This document shows, piece by piece, positions 22,018 to 28,676 of a DNA stretch of 32,390 nucleotides. Made by a program: the position numbers and the translations under genes. The stretch is from an uncultured Eubacteriales bacterium (GTDB lineage: Bacteria > Bacillota > Clostridia > Oscillospirales > Oscillospiraceae), in the NCBI GenBank assembly GCA_900548615.1, contig URKW01000010.1:1-32390 (forward strand). The letters are read 5' to 3'. The notes under the pieces were generated by a model. The model was not told the DNA's origin and did no database searches. It worked only from the letters and a program-made list of their open reading frames with translations. Every line of letters starts with the position of its first letter. Position 1 is the first letter of the stretch.

Positions 22018-23298
22018 ATGGCAAATGGATTTATCGACAAGGCCCGCATCACCTGCCGCGCCGGCAACGGCGGCAACGGCGCGGTGGCCTTTCACCGGGA
22101 GAAATACATTGCCGCCGGTGGCCCGGACGGCGGTGACGGCGGCGACGGCGGCTCCATCATCCTGAAGGTGGACGACAACATGTCCACTCTGATGGACTTC
22201 CGCTACAAGCGCAAATATGTGGCCGCCAACGGCGTGGACGGTCAGGGCGGCCGGAAGTCCGGCAAGGACGGCCAGAGCCTCACCATCCGTGTCCCCCGGG
22301 GCACGCTGGTACGGGACGCCGAGACCGGCGAGATCATCAAGGACATGTCCGACGATCAGCCCTATGTGCTGTGCAAGGGAGGCCGGGGCGGCTGGGGCAA
22401 CCAGCATTTCGCCACCCCCACCCGTCAGGTGCCCCGCTTCGCCAAGGCAGGTCTGCCCGGAGAGAGCCACGACGTGGTGCTGGAGCTGAAGCTGCTGGCG
22501 GACGTGGGTCTGGTGGGCTTCCCCAACGTGGGCAAGTCCACGTTGCTGAGCGTGGTCACCAAGGCCCACCCCAAGATCGCCAACTACCACTTCACCACCC
22601 TGTATCCCAATCTGGGCGTGGTGTACGTGGACGAGGGCGTCAGCTTCGTGATGGCTGACATCCCCGGCATCATCGAGGGCGCCAGTGAGGGCGCCGGTCT
22701 GGGTCACGATTTCCTGCGGCACATCGACCGCTGCCGTCTGCTGGTGCATCTGGTGGACGTTTCCGGCAGTGAGGGCCGCGACCCCATCGCGGATTTCGAT
22801 GCCATCAACGCCGAACTGAAGGAGTACAGCCCCGAGCTGGCCACCCGTCCTCAGATCGCCGTGGCCAACAAGACCGATCTTCTGATGGACAACCAGCAGC
22901 TGGACGCCTTCCGCGCCCACGTGGAGGAGCTGGGCTACGAGTTCTTCGCCATGTCCGCCGCCACCCATCAGGGTACCCGGGAGCTGGTGCGGCACATCGC
23001 CCAGCGGCTCAGCGAGCTGCCGCCCGTCACGGTCTACGAGCCGGAGTATGTGCCCCGGCCGCCCCAGATCGACACCTCCGAGCCGCTGCACATCGAGCGG
23101 GAGGACGACACGTGGCTGGTGGAGGGGCCGTGGCTGCAAAGGCTTATGGCCAACATCAATTTCTCCGACTACGAAAGCCGCATGTATTTCGACAAAATGC
23201 TGCGCCAGAGCGGTCTGTTCGACCAGCTGGAGCAGATGGGCATTCAGGACGGCCACATCGTCAGCATGTACGATCTGGAGTTCGAGTACCAGCGCTGA
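22018..23298 (+). CDS. obgE: GTPase ObgE/CgtA
   Basis: A 426-residue essential ribosome-assembly GTPase. The Gly-rich Obg fold occupies residues 1-158 (AGNGGNGAVAFHREKYIAAG, GGDGGDGGS). The G domain has the P-loop GFPNVGKS (167-174), DIPG (214-217) and NKTD (284-287). The C-terminal OCT domain (about 345-426) ends in QDGHIVSMYDLEFEYQR; OCT domains occur in Gram-positive Obg. It binds the 50S subunit late in assembly and is linked to stress responses. In most Firmicutes obgE follows rplU-prp-rpmA on the same strand; here those genes lie about 2 kb away on the opposite strand. The start follows CGAGG at about nine bases. Its terminator overlaps the next gene's ribosome-binding site. Confidence 0.97.
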   Translation: MANGFIDKARITCRAGNGGNGAVAFHREKYIAAGGPDGGDGGDGGSIILKVDDNMSTLMDFRYKRKYVAANGVDGQGGRKSGKDGQSLTIRVPRGTLVRDAETGEIIKDMSDDQPYVLCKGGRGGWGNQHFATPTRQVPRFAKAGLPGESHDVVLELKLLADVGLVGFPNVGKSTLLSVVTKAHPKIANYHFTTLYPNLGVVYVDEGVSFVMADIPGIIEGASEGAGLGHDFLRHIDRCRLLVHLVDVSGSEGRDPIADFDAINAELKEYSPELATRPQIAVANKTDLLMDNQQLDAFRAHVEELGYEFFAMSAATHQGTRELVRHIAQRLSELPPVTVYEPEYVPRPPQIDTSEPLHIEREDDTWLVEGPWLQRLMANINFSDYESRMYFDKMLRQSGLFDQLEQMGIQDGHIVSMYDLEFEYQR

Positions 23299-23312
23299 CC
23301 GCATAAACGACA

Positions 23313-23348
23313 CCTCCGCCGCGCACACTAGCGGCGGAGGGGTTTTTT
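23313..23348 (+). terminator. obgE terminator that also contains the next gene's Shine-Dalgarno
   Basis: CCTCCGCCGC pairs with GCGGCGGAGG around an 8-base loop and is followed by GGTTTTTT. The 3' arm ends in GGAGG (23336-23340), eight bases before the ATG at 23349, so the same bases form the stem and the ribosome-binding site. Confidence 0.85.
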
Positions 23349-23528
23349 ATGAAATATGCAGCCGATCTTACTGATCTTCTCAACAACGATCCACAGGCGT
23401 ATACCTACTTTTACGCCCTGCCGCCCCAGACCCAGACCGACCTGCGCAAGCGGGATATCCGCAGCATGGAGGAGCTGAAAACCGCCACGGCGGATCTGGC
23501 CTATACCAACCGCCCGGAGGTGTTCTGA
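23349..23528 (+). CDS. Small conserved-type protein, 59 residues, function unknown
   Basis: Starts MKYAADLTDLLNNDPQAYTY, continues FYALPPQTQTDLRKRDIRSM and ends with the acidic/polar EELKTATADLAYTNRPEVF. It resembles short Clostridial proteins I recall with a YFYSLP...Q pattern, of unknown function, but I cannot confirm the match without a search. Codon use is like its neighbours, and GGAGG lies eight bases before ATG, which supports translation. That site is in the obgE terminator stem, so it is available only when the hairpin is open. It is bounded downstream by a second terminator, giving a compact unit. No membrane helix or metal motif is visible; it is probably soluble and helical. Confidence 0.72.
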   Translation: MKYAADLTDLLNNDPQAYTYFYALPPQTQTDLRKRDIRSMEELKTATADLAYTNRPEVF

Positions 23529-23543
23529 CCCCTGCACCGGCAA

Positions 23544-23573
23544 AAAAATGACCGCCTTTGGGCGGTCATTTTT
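23544..23573. terminator. Bidirectional terminator after the small gene and ugpC
   Basis: AAAATGACCGCC pairs with GGCGGTCATTTT around TTTG. A and T runs flank both sides, so it serves the plus-strand small gene and the minus-strand ATPase gene. Confidence 0.88.
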
Positions 23574-23586
23574 ATATTGCGAAGTG

Positions 23587-24756
23587 TTACCACTCCAGAT
23601 TTTTTTCCGTCTCCTTGCTGAACACGTGGGCTACATTGCCACCGAAGATCATGTTGACCTCGCTGCCCATGGGGAAGTGGGCGGCATTGCCGTTGGTGGG
23701 CACGATGACCACCACGTCCTTGTCGCCAGCGGTGATGTGCAGGTGTACGGAGGAGCCCATCAGCTCGCTGACGTCCACCTTGCCCTTTACGCCGTCGGCG
23801 CACAGCATGATATGATCCGGGCGCACACCCAGCACCACGTCCTGCTCCGGCACGTCCTTGGCACTCAGCCGCTGCTGCTTCTCGTCGGACAGCTCCACGG
23901 TCACGCCGTCAATGCTCACGGCGTATTTGCCGTTATTCTTCACCAGCCGCGCGTCGAACAGGTTCATCTGGGGGGTGCCGATGAACCCGGCCACGAACAG
24001 GTTGGCGGGATGGTCGAACACCTCCTGGGGGGTGCCGATCTGCTGGATAAAGCCGTCCTTCATGATGACGATGCGGTCGCCCAGCGTCATGGCCTCGGTC
24101 TGGTCGTGGGTGACGTATACAAAGGTGGTGTCGATCCGCTGGCGCAGCTTGATGATCTCGGCGCGCATCTGGTTGCGCAGCTTGGCGTCCAGATTGGACA
24201 GCGGCTCGTCCATCAGGAACACCGCCGGGTCGCGGACAATGGCGCGGCCAATGGCCACACGCTGCCGCTGGCCGCCGGACAGCGCCTTGGGCTTGCGGTC
24301 CAGATATTGGGTAATGTCCAGAATTTCCGCCGCCTGACGCACCTTGCGGTCGATCTCATCCTTGGGCACCTTTTTCAGCTTCAGGGAGAAGGCCATGTTT
24401 TCATACACGGTCATGTGGGGGTACAGGGCGTAGTTCTGGAACACCATGGCGATATCACGATCCTTGGGCTCCACGTCGTTCATCAGCCTGTCGCCGATCC
24501 ACAGCTCGCCGGAGGTGATGTCCTCCAGACCGGCGATCATCCGCAGGGTGGTGGACTTGCCGCAGCCGGAGGGGCCGACCAACACGATAAACTCCTTGTC
24601 GGCGATCTCCAGACTGAACTGCTGGACGGCCACGACGCCCTCCTCGGTGATCTGGAGATTGTGCTTCTTCTCCGGCTCCTCGCCCTTCTTGACCTTTTTC
24701 TTCTTCTCGGTGTTGGGGTAGACCTTCTTCAGATCCTTCAGTATGACCTTTGCCAT
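23587..24756 (-). CDS. ugpC: Sugar ABC transporter ATPase, UgpC/MsmK type
   Basis: A 389-residue ABC ATPase of the multi-substrate carbohydrate group. Walker A GPSGCGKST is at 61-69, the signature LSGGQ at 159-163, Walker B VFLMDEP at 179-185, with the H-loop in YVTHDQTEAMTL. The C-terminal third is the OB-fold regulatory domain of MalK/MsmK. A Lys/Glu-rich insert of about 25 residues (around 15-40) lies between the first strands and Walker A. It likely powers the permeases at 12412-14105, which lack an ATPase, and perhaps other sugar systems. ATG 24756 has no ribosome-binding site although the product clearly begins MAKVILKDL; see the leader entry. It is bounded by terminators and is therefore monocistronic. 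Confidence 0.95.
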   Translation of the reverse strand: MAKVILKDLKKVYPNTEKKKKVKKGEEPEKKHNLQITEEGVVAVQQFSLEIADKEFIVLVGPSGCGKSTTLRMIAGLEDITSGELWIGDRLMNDVEPKDRDIAMVFQNYALYPHMTVYENMAFSLKLKKVPKDEIDRKVRQAAEILDITQYLDRKPKALSGGQRQRVAIGRAIVRDPAVFLMDEPLSNLDAKLRNQMRAEIIKLRQRIDTTFVYVTHDQTEAMTLGDRIVIMKDGFIQQIGTPQEVFDHPANLFVAGFIGTPQMNLFDARLVKNNGKYAVSIDGVTVELSDEKQQRLSAKDVPEQDVVLGVRPDHIMLCADGVKGKVDVSELMGSSVHLHITAGDKDVVVIVPTNGNAAHFPMGSEVNMIFGGNVAHVFSKETEKNLEW

Positions 24757-24935
24757 ATTCGTATTGACTGTAGCCGCTCTGCCTCCGCAAAAAGCCGCCT
24801 CGCAGCCGCCTTCCGGCGCGCCGCATTACGACAGGTCTCCACACTGCCGCACCGCCAGTCACAGCGGATCTTCCTCCTTTAAGTTGCCGCCGCCGGGCAA
24901 GAAGTGGAGTGTCCGGACAGCGGTTGGAATAAGAC
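24757..24935 (-). other. Long ugpC leader with an unused-looking strong ribosome-binding site
   Basis: The transcript from the promoter at 24942-24970 has about 180 untranslated bases. It carries AAAGGAGG followed by GTG (24862), but that frame is out of phase with ugpC and runs past its start. ugpC's own ATG has no Shine-Dalgarno. Translational coupling or a structured leader is possible. Confidence 0.45.
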
Positions 24936-24941
24936 AGCTTT

Positions 24942-24970
24942 ATTCTATACGAAAGAAACCGGAATTACAA
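24942..24970 (-). promoter_or_regulatory. Promoter of ugpC
   Basis: On the minus strand TTGTAA (complement of 24965-24970), 17 bases, TAGAAT (complement of 24942-24947). It lies just after the rpmA terminator. Confidence 0.75.
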
Positions 24971-25006
24971 GGGGTGAATTGTGAATTTTGCCTTACGGGC
25001 AATAAG

Positions 25007-25040
25007 AAAACCGCGCCTGTCAAGCGACAGACGCGGTTTT
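25007..25040 (-). terminator. Terminator of the rplU-prp-rpmA operon
   Basis: AAAACCGCG/CGCGGTTTT plus CTGTC/GACAG form a long stem around AAGC, with the T-run on the minus strand. It starts 10 bases beyond the rpmA stop. Confidence 0.9.
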
Positions 25041-25050
25041 ATAAGACAAA

Positions 25051-25332
25051 TTACTCGGCGGGGTAAACAGAAACCTGCTTACGATCCTTGCCCAGACGCT
25101 CAAAGCGGACAACGCCGTCAGCCTTGGCGAACAGGGTGTCGTCGGTACCCTTGCCCACGTTGGTGCCGGGGTGAATGTGGGTGCCGCGCTGGCGAACAAG
25201 GATGTTGCCAGCCAGAACGAACTGACCGTCAGCGCGCTTGGGGCCAAGGCGCTTGGACTCGGAGTCGCGGCCGTTCTTGGTGGAGCCCATACCTTTTTTA
25301 TGGGCGAAGAACTGCAGACCAATGTGCAACAT
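25051..25332 (-). CDS. rpmA: 50S ribosomal protein L27 (precursor)
   Basis: A 93-residue L27. It starts MLHIGLQFFAHKKGMGSTKN, where LQFFA is the pro-sequence motif cut by the Prp protease in Firmicutes to expose the mature HKKG terminus that reaches the peptidyl-transferase centre. GRDSESKRLGPKRADGQ and NILVRQRGTHIHPGTNVGKG are fully conserved family pieces. It is the third gene of rplU-prp-rpmA, and the protease gene directly precedes it. The reading frame is open far upstream, but homology fixes this ATG; AAAGGA lies about 12 bases before it. Confidence 0.97.
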   Translation of the reverse strand: MLHIGLQFFAHKKGMGSTKNGRDSESKRLGPKRADGQFVLAGNILVRQRGTHIHPGTNVGKGTDDTLFAKADGVVRFERLGKDRKQVSVYPAE

Positions 25333-25373
25333 TTCGCAGTACCATCCTTTCTGTAAGATACAAGGGCGGGAGC

Positions 25374-25703
25374 TTACGCTTCCAGCACCTCGATGTGTTC
25401 CGGATATTCGTCGTGAAGCTGGGCCAGATAGACCATCAGGCCTGTCATAAGATTCTGACAGGTAGATTCCGCTGTGGGAGCCAGTCCTCCGGGCAGCCGG
25501 AGGGAAATGGCGGCGGTCTCCTGGTTGACCTTCACGGAGGCGCACAGCCCCATCACGTCGTTGACGGTGGCTTCCACCAGCCTTACGGCGCTGGTGACGG
25601 CGGCGCAGACGATATCCTCGCCCTGTTCGCCGTAGCCGCTGTGGCCCTGTGCATCAAATCCGATGATGCGGTCTTCCACGGTGTGGAAAATGACGCTCGT
25701 CAT
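25374..25703 (-). CDS. prp: Ribosomal-processing cysteine protease Prp
   Basis: A 109-residue protein of the YsxB/Prp family, encoded between L21 and L27 genes as usual in Firmicutes. The catalytic pair is visible: His21 in AQGHSGYGEQGEDIVCAAVT and Cys33. It removes the N-terminal peptide of L27, whose LQFFA target is present in the neighbouring gene. Length is normal and the gene ends 41 bases before the rpmA start codon. Confidence 0.95.
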   Translation of the reverse strand: MTSVIFHTVEDRIIGFDAQGHSGYGEQGEDIVCAAVTSAVRLVEATVNDVMGLCASVKVNQETAAISLRLPGGLAPTAESTCQNLMTGLMVYLAQLHDEYPEHIEVLEA

Positions 25704-25712
25704 GCTGTCACC

Positions 25713-26024
25713 TTAGAAGCTGATCTTGCCGATCTCGACCTTGGTGTAGGGCTGACGATGACCCTGACGTTTGCGGTAACCCTTCTTGGGGGTGTACTTG
25801 AAGATACGGATCTTCTTGCCCTTGCCGTTCTTCACGATGGTGGCGTCCACCTTCGCGCCCTCCACCACGGGAGTGCCGAACTTGGTGTTCTCGCCGTCCA
25901 CGATCGCCAGCACCTGGTCAAACACCACGGAAGCGCCAGCCTCGGCGTCCAGCTTTTCGATAAACAGAGTGTCGCCCTCAGAGACGGCGTACTGCTTACC
26001 ACCGGTCACGATAATAGCCTGCAT
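25713..26024 (-). CDS. rplU: 50S ribosomal protein L21
   Basis: A 103-residue L21: MQAIIVTGGKQYAVSEGDTL at the start and KYTPKKGYRKRQGHRQPYTK near the end are family signatures. The start is placed at this Met, not at the upstream in-frame ATG, because homology begins here; a GGCAGGTG site lies before it. It heads the rplU-prp-rpmA operon behind a strong promoter and an 88-base leader. Confidence 0.97.
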   Translation of the reverse strand: MQAIIVTGGKQYAVSEGDTLFIEKLDAEAGASVVFDQVLAIVDGENTKFGTPVVEGAKVDATIVKNGKGKKIRIFKYTPKKGYRKRQGHRQPYTKVEIGKISF

Positions 26025-26112
26025 TACTTGTTGCACCTGCCTTTCCTTTATTACGGACTCGCTGTCGGGGGCGTTCAGCCGAAGCCGAAACTTTTGACCC
26101 ATTCAAAGCGGC
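26025..26112 (-). ncRNA. 5' leader of the L21 operon, possible L21 leader element
   Basis: The transcript from the promoter at 26119-26147 has about 88 bases before rplU. It includes a CGGCTTCGGCTG small hairpin. A conserved L21 leader RNA is known in Firmicutes at this place and is thought to allow autoregulation; I cannot confirm a match to that model by eye. Confidence 0.4.
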
Positions 26113-26118
26113 CTTACT

Positions 26119-26147
26119 AGTATAACAGCGGGAAAAGCCGTTGTCAA
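26119..26147 (-). promoter_or_regulatory. Promoter of rplU-prp-rpmA
   Basis: On the minus strand TTGACA (complement of 26142-26147), exactly 17 bases, TATACT (complement of 26119-26124). A near-consensus vegetative promoter. Confidence 0.92.
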
Positions 26148-26149
26148 CA

Positions 26150-26179
26150 GGAAATTCGGGATTTTTCCCGTGAATTTCC
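26150..26179 (-). terminator. Hairpin after luxS, weak terminator
   Basis: GGAAATTCACGGG faces CCCGAATTTCC on the minus strand, but no U-run follows; the rplU -35 begins directly after it. Partial read-through from mtnN-luxS into the ribosomal operon is possible. Confidence 0.45.
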
Positions 26180-26191
26180 GCAGGTTTTCCT

Positions 26192-26656
26192 TTATTCCGG
26201 ATAGACCAGCTTTTCCACCGTCCAGCTGTCGATGATGTCGGCGTAGAAGGCGCAGCATTCCCGGGCCAGCGCCACGTCCAGATTGTTGTAGTTGCCGCAC
26301 TCGCGGGAGGACTTGCCGGGCATGGCGGCGTTCCACACCGCACCTTGGGCGAACACCTGCCGCAGCAGGTCGATGGCCTGGGCGTCGGTGAGCCGCTGAC
26401 TGTCGAACAGGAAGTAAAAGCCCGTCTGGCAGCCCATGGGGCCGAAGTAGATGACGGCGTCCTTCTGCGGGCTATTCCGCAGGGCGGTGGCGATGATGTG
26501 CTCCACCGAGTGCATCTGGGCGTTGGTCAGCAGATCGCCGGTGTTGGGCTTCTTGAAGCGCAGATCAAAGGTGGTGACGCTGCCGTCCCGGCGGCTGAGA
26601 TACAGCCCCGGCGTCAGCACGTCGTGGTTGACGGTAAAGCTTGCGATACGTTCCAT
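26192..26656 (-). CDS. luxS: S-ribosylhomocysteine lyase (AI-2 synthesis)
   Basis: A 154-residue LuxS, close to the usual 155-170. The metal ligands are His49 and His53 in MHSVEHIIA and Cys120 in ECGNYNN; the catalytic Cys76 lies in GPMGCQTGFY, and Glu52 is the general base. It splits S-ribosylhomocysteine to homocysteine and DPD, the precursor of the signal AI-2. It follows mtnN by three bases, giving the full two-step SAH recycling route in one operon. This organism can therefore make AI-2; no LuxP or Lsr receptor is visible here. Confidence 0.97.
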   Translation of the reverse strand: MERIASFTVNHDVLTPGLYLSRRDGSVTTFDLRFKKPNTGDLLTNAQMHSVEHIIATALRNSPQKDAVIYFGPMGCQTGFYFLFDSQRLTDAQAIDLLRQVFAQGAVWNAAMPGKSSRECGNYNNLDVALARECCAFYADIIDSWTVEKLVYPE

Positions 26657-26659
26657 GGT

Positions 26660-27325
26660 TCAGTCCTCCAGATGATCCACCAGCGCCATGACGGCGGCGT
26701 TCAGGTCACGCATGGCGGTGGGAAAATTAAAGTTGTAGTCGTGCTTGCTGGTCAGGCAGTCGGACACGGATTTCAGCGCCATAAAGGGCACGCCGCAGCG
26801 ATAGCACACCTGCGCCGCCGCGCCGCCCTCCATCTCGCACAGCAGGGGATGGAAGGTGTCACGCACCCAGTCGGCCCGCTGACCGGGGATGCCGAACCAG
26901 TCGCCGGTGGCCACCGTGCCGGTGCGGTAGGGATAGCCGGTCTTGTCCATGGCGGCCCTGGCTCTTTCAAAATCGGCGGTGGGGAAGTCCACCCTGTTCA
27001 CAGTGGACACCAGCCCGATGGGGTCACCTACGCCGGTGGTGTCCACGTCGTGCTGGACGAATTTCTCCGCCAGCACCAGCGTGCCGATGGGCACCTCCTC
27101 GAAGCAGCCCGCCACACCGGCGTTGAGGATCAGGTCGGGGTGATAGCGGTCGATCAGCACCGCAGCGGCCATGGCGGCGTTGACCTTGCCCACGCCGCCG
27201 CAGCAGGCGATGACGTTGGGGCGGATGCGGTAGAAGGAAACGCCGTGCACCGTCTCCATGGGCGCGGCCCCTTGAATGAGGCTGTCGATCTCCGACGGCA
27301 TGGCGTAGAAAAGGGCGATGTTCAT
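26660..27325 (-). CDS. mtnN: 5'-methylthioadenosine/S-adenosylhomocysteine nucleosidase
   Basis: A 221-residue MTAN/Pfs enzyme, slightly shorter than E. coli Pfs. It starts MNIALFYAMPSEIDSLI. The substrate pocket Glu lies in LCEMEGGAAAQVCY and the catalytic Asp in KSVSDC. It removes adenine from SAH or MTA, supplying S-ribosylhomocysteine to LuxS encoded next. The family's MEGAA reads MEGGAA here. A GAGG lies ten bases before ATG and a promoter just upstream. It diverges from tmcAL. Confidence 0.94.
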   Translation of the reverse strand: MNIALFYAMPSEIDSLIQGAAPMETVHGVSFYRIRPNVIACCGGVGKVNAAMAAAVLIDRYHPDLILNAGVAGCFEEVPIGTLVLAEKFVQHDVDTTGVGDPIGLVSTVNRVDFPTADFERARAAMDKTGYPYRTGTVATGDWFGIPGQRADWVRDTFHPLLCEMEGGAAAQVCYRCGVPFMALKSVSDCLTSKHDYNFNFPTAMRDLNAAVMALVDHLED

Positions 27326-27356
27326 GGGAAAGACCTCGTTTCGTTATGTTGCTCCT

Positions 27357-27386
27357 ATTGTAAATAGGGGGTGGGGCAAATGTCAA
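27357..27386 (-). promoter_or_regulatory. Promoter of mtnN-luxS
   Basis: On the minus strand TTGACA (complement of 27381-27386), 18 bases, TACAAT (complement of 27357-27362). The ATG follows after about 31 bases. Confidence 0.85.
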
Positions 27387-27439
27387 GTTGCATTTGCGGT
27401 CCGTGTAGGGTAAAATGGGAGAAAAAGGAGGTGACGCGG

Positions 27440-28627
27440 ATGCAGGTGACCGGCATTGTGTGCGAGTTCAATCCCTTTCATTTGGGACATGCCTATCTGC
27501 TCTCCCGGCTGCGGCAGCGGGGCGCGGACGCCATTGTCTGCGCCATGAGCGGCAACTTCGTCCAGCGGGGCGAGCCGGCGCTGGTGAATAAGCTCTCCCG
27601 TGGGGAGATGGCGGTCAGCTGCGGCGCGGATCTGGTGCTGGAGCTGCCCACGGCGTGGGCCATGGCTACGGCGGAGACCTTTGCCCGGGGCGGCGTGCAG
27701 CTGCTGAAGATGGCGGGCTGCACCCACATCGGCTTCGGCAGCGAGTGCGGCGACGCGGCGCTGCTGCAAGCGGCGGCGGACACGCTGCTGTCGCCTGATT
27801 TGCAGGCGGATATCCGCTCAGAGCTGGCGGCGGGGATTACCTATGCCGCTGCACGGCAGCAGGCGGTGCAGGCACGGCTGGGGGACGGCGCGGCGGTGCT
27901 GCGCCAGCCCAACGACACGCTGGCGGTGGAATATCTGAAAGCCTGCCGCCAATTGGAGACTGATATGACGCCGATAGTGGTGAGCCGCGTCGGCGCGTCC
28001 CACGACGGCGGCGCGGCGGAGGGCTACGCCTCGGCCTCCCACATCCGGCAGCTGCTGCGGCAGGGTAGGGGAGGGGAAGCGCTGGCGTTTCTGCCGCCCG
28101 GTGCGGCGGAGGTGCTGCTGCGGGAGCTGGCAGCGGGACGGATCGCGGACGGAGCGCTGGTGGAGCGGCCAGCGTGTTTTCGGCCCCGGTTGCGGCAGAT
28201 GACGGAAGAAGAATTCGCCGCCTATGACGGCGGAGGAGAGGGCCTGTACCACCGGGTATATGACGCGGTGCGGCGCTGCGCCACGGTGGAGGAGCTGCTG
28301 GCAGCGGTGAAAACCAAGCGCTACACGGCGGCGCGGCTGCGGCGGATGGTGCTCTCGGCGTGGCTGGGACTGCCGAAAGCGCCGGAGACCGTACCCTACG
28401 CCCGTGTGCTGGCGGCCAACGAGACCGGCCGCGCTCTGCTGCGGCAGATGCGGAAGGCGGGCGCTCCGGTGCTGACAAAGGCGGCGGACGTGGCGGCGCT
28501 GGGCAGTGGGGCGGAAGCGCTGTTCCGCCGTGAGGCGGGATACACCGACCTCTACACGCTGGCCTACACCGATCTGGCGCAGGCTGTCCCAGGCAGCGAC
28601 TGGCGGCTGACACCGATGATGAAATAA
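27440..28627 (+). CDS. tmcAL: tRNA(Met) cytidine acetate ligase
   Basis: A 395-residue member of the TmcAL (formerly DUF795/YlbM) family. The N-terminus MQVTGIVCEFNPFHLGHAYL has the HxGH nucleotidyltransferase motif; AMSGNFVQRGEPALVNK and LELPTAWAMATAETFARGG are signature stretches. It makes N4-acetylcytidine at the wobble base of elongator tRNA(Met) using ATP and acetate. AAAGGAGG sits eight bases before ATG 27440; the frame stays open upstream, but that part lacks homology. Its stop codon lies inside the terminator shared with spo0A. Confidence 0.95.
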   Translation: MQVTGIVCEFNPFHLGHAYLLSRLRQRGADAIVCAMSGNFVQRGEPALVNKLSRGEMAVSCGADLVLELPTAWAMATAETFARGGVQLLKMAGCTHIGFGSECGDAALLQAAADTLLSPDLQADIRSELAAGITYAAARQQAVQARLGDGAAVLRQPNDTLAVEYLKACRQLETDMTPIVVSRVGASHDGGAAEGYASASHIRQLLRQGRGGEALAFLPPGAAEVLLRELAAGRIADGALVERPACFRPRLRQMTEEEFAAYDGGGEGLYHRVYDAVRRCATVEELLAAVKTKRYTAARLRRMVLSAWLGLPKAPETVPYARVLAANETGRALLRQMRKAGAPVLTKAADVAALGSGAEALFRREAGYTDLYTLAYTDLAQAVPGSDWRLTPMMK

Positions 28628-28676
28628 GCAAAAAAGAGTGAGAAGCCGAAGCTTCTCACTCTTTTTTGCTTATTTC
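28621..28676. terminator. Shared bidirectional terminator of tmcAL and spo0A
   Basis: A perfect 26-bp stem with a CGAA loop. The arms begin GAAATAAGCAAAAAAGAGTG. The TAA stop of tmcAL (28625-28627) and that of spo0A (complement of 28670-28672) both lie within the stem, at symmetric places. Each strand ends in a T-run. Confidence 0.95.

Noticed and set aside
21949..23328. A 459-codon frame on the minus strand
   Set aside because: Antisense to obgE, whose three domains and motifs are intact.
24455..24862. A 135-codon protein from GTG 24862 on the minus strand
   Set aside because: Mostly a frame-shifted reading of ugpC; only its start site is of interest as a possible leader.
23548..24882. A 444-codon frame on the plus strand
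   Set aside because: Antisense to the ugpC ATPase with intact Walker and signature motifs.
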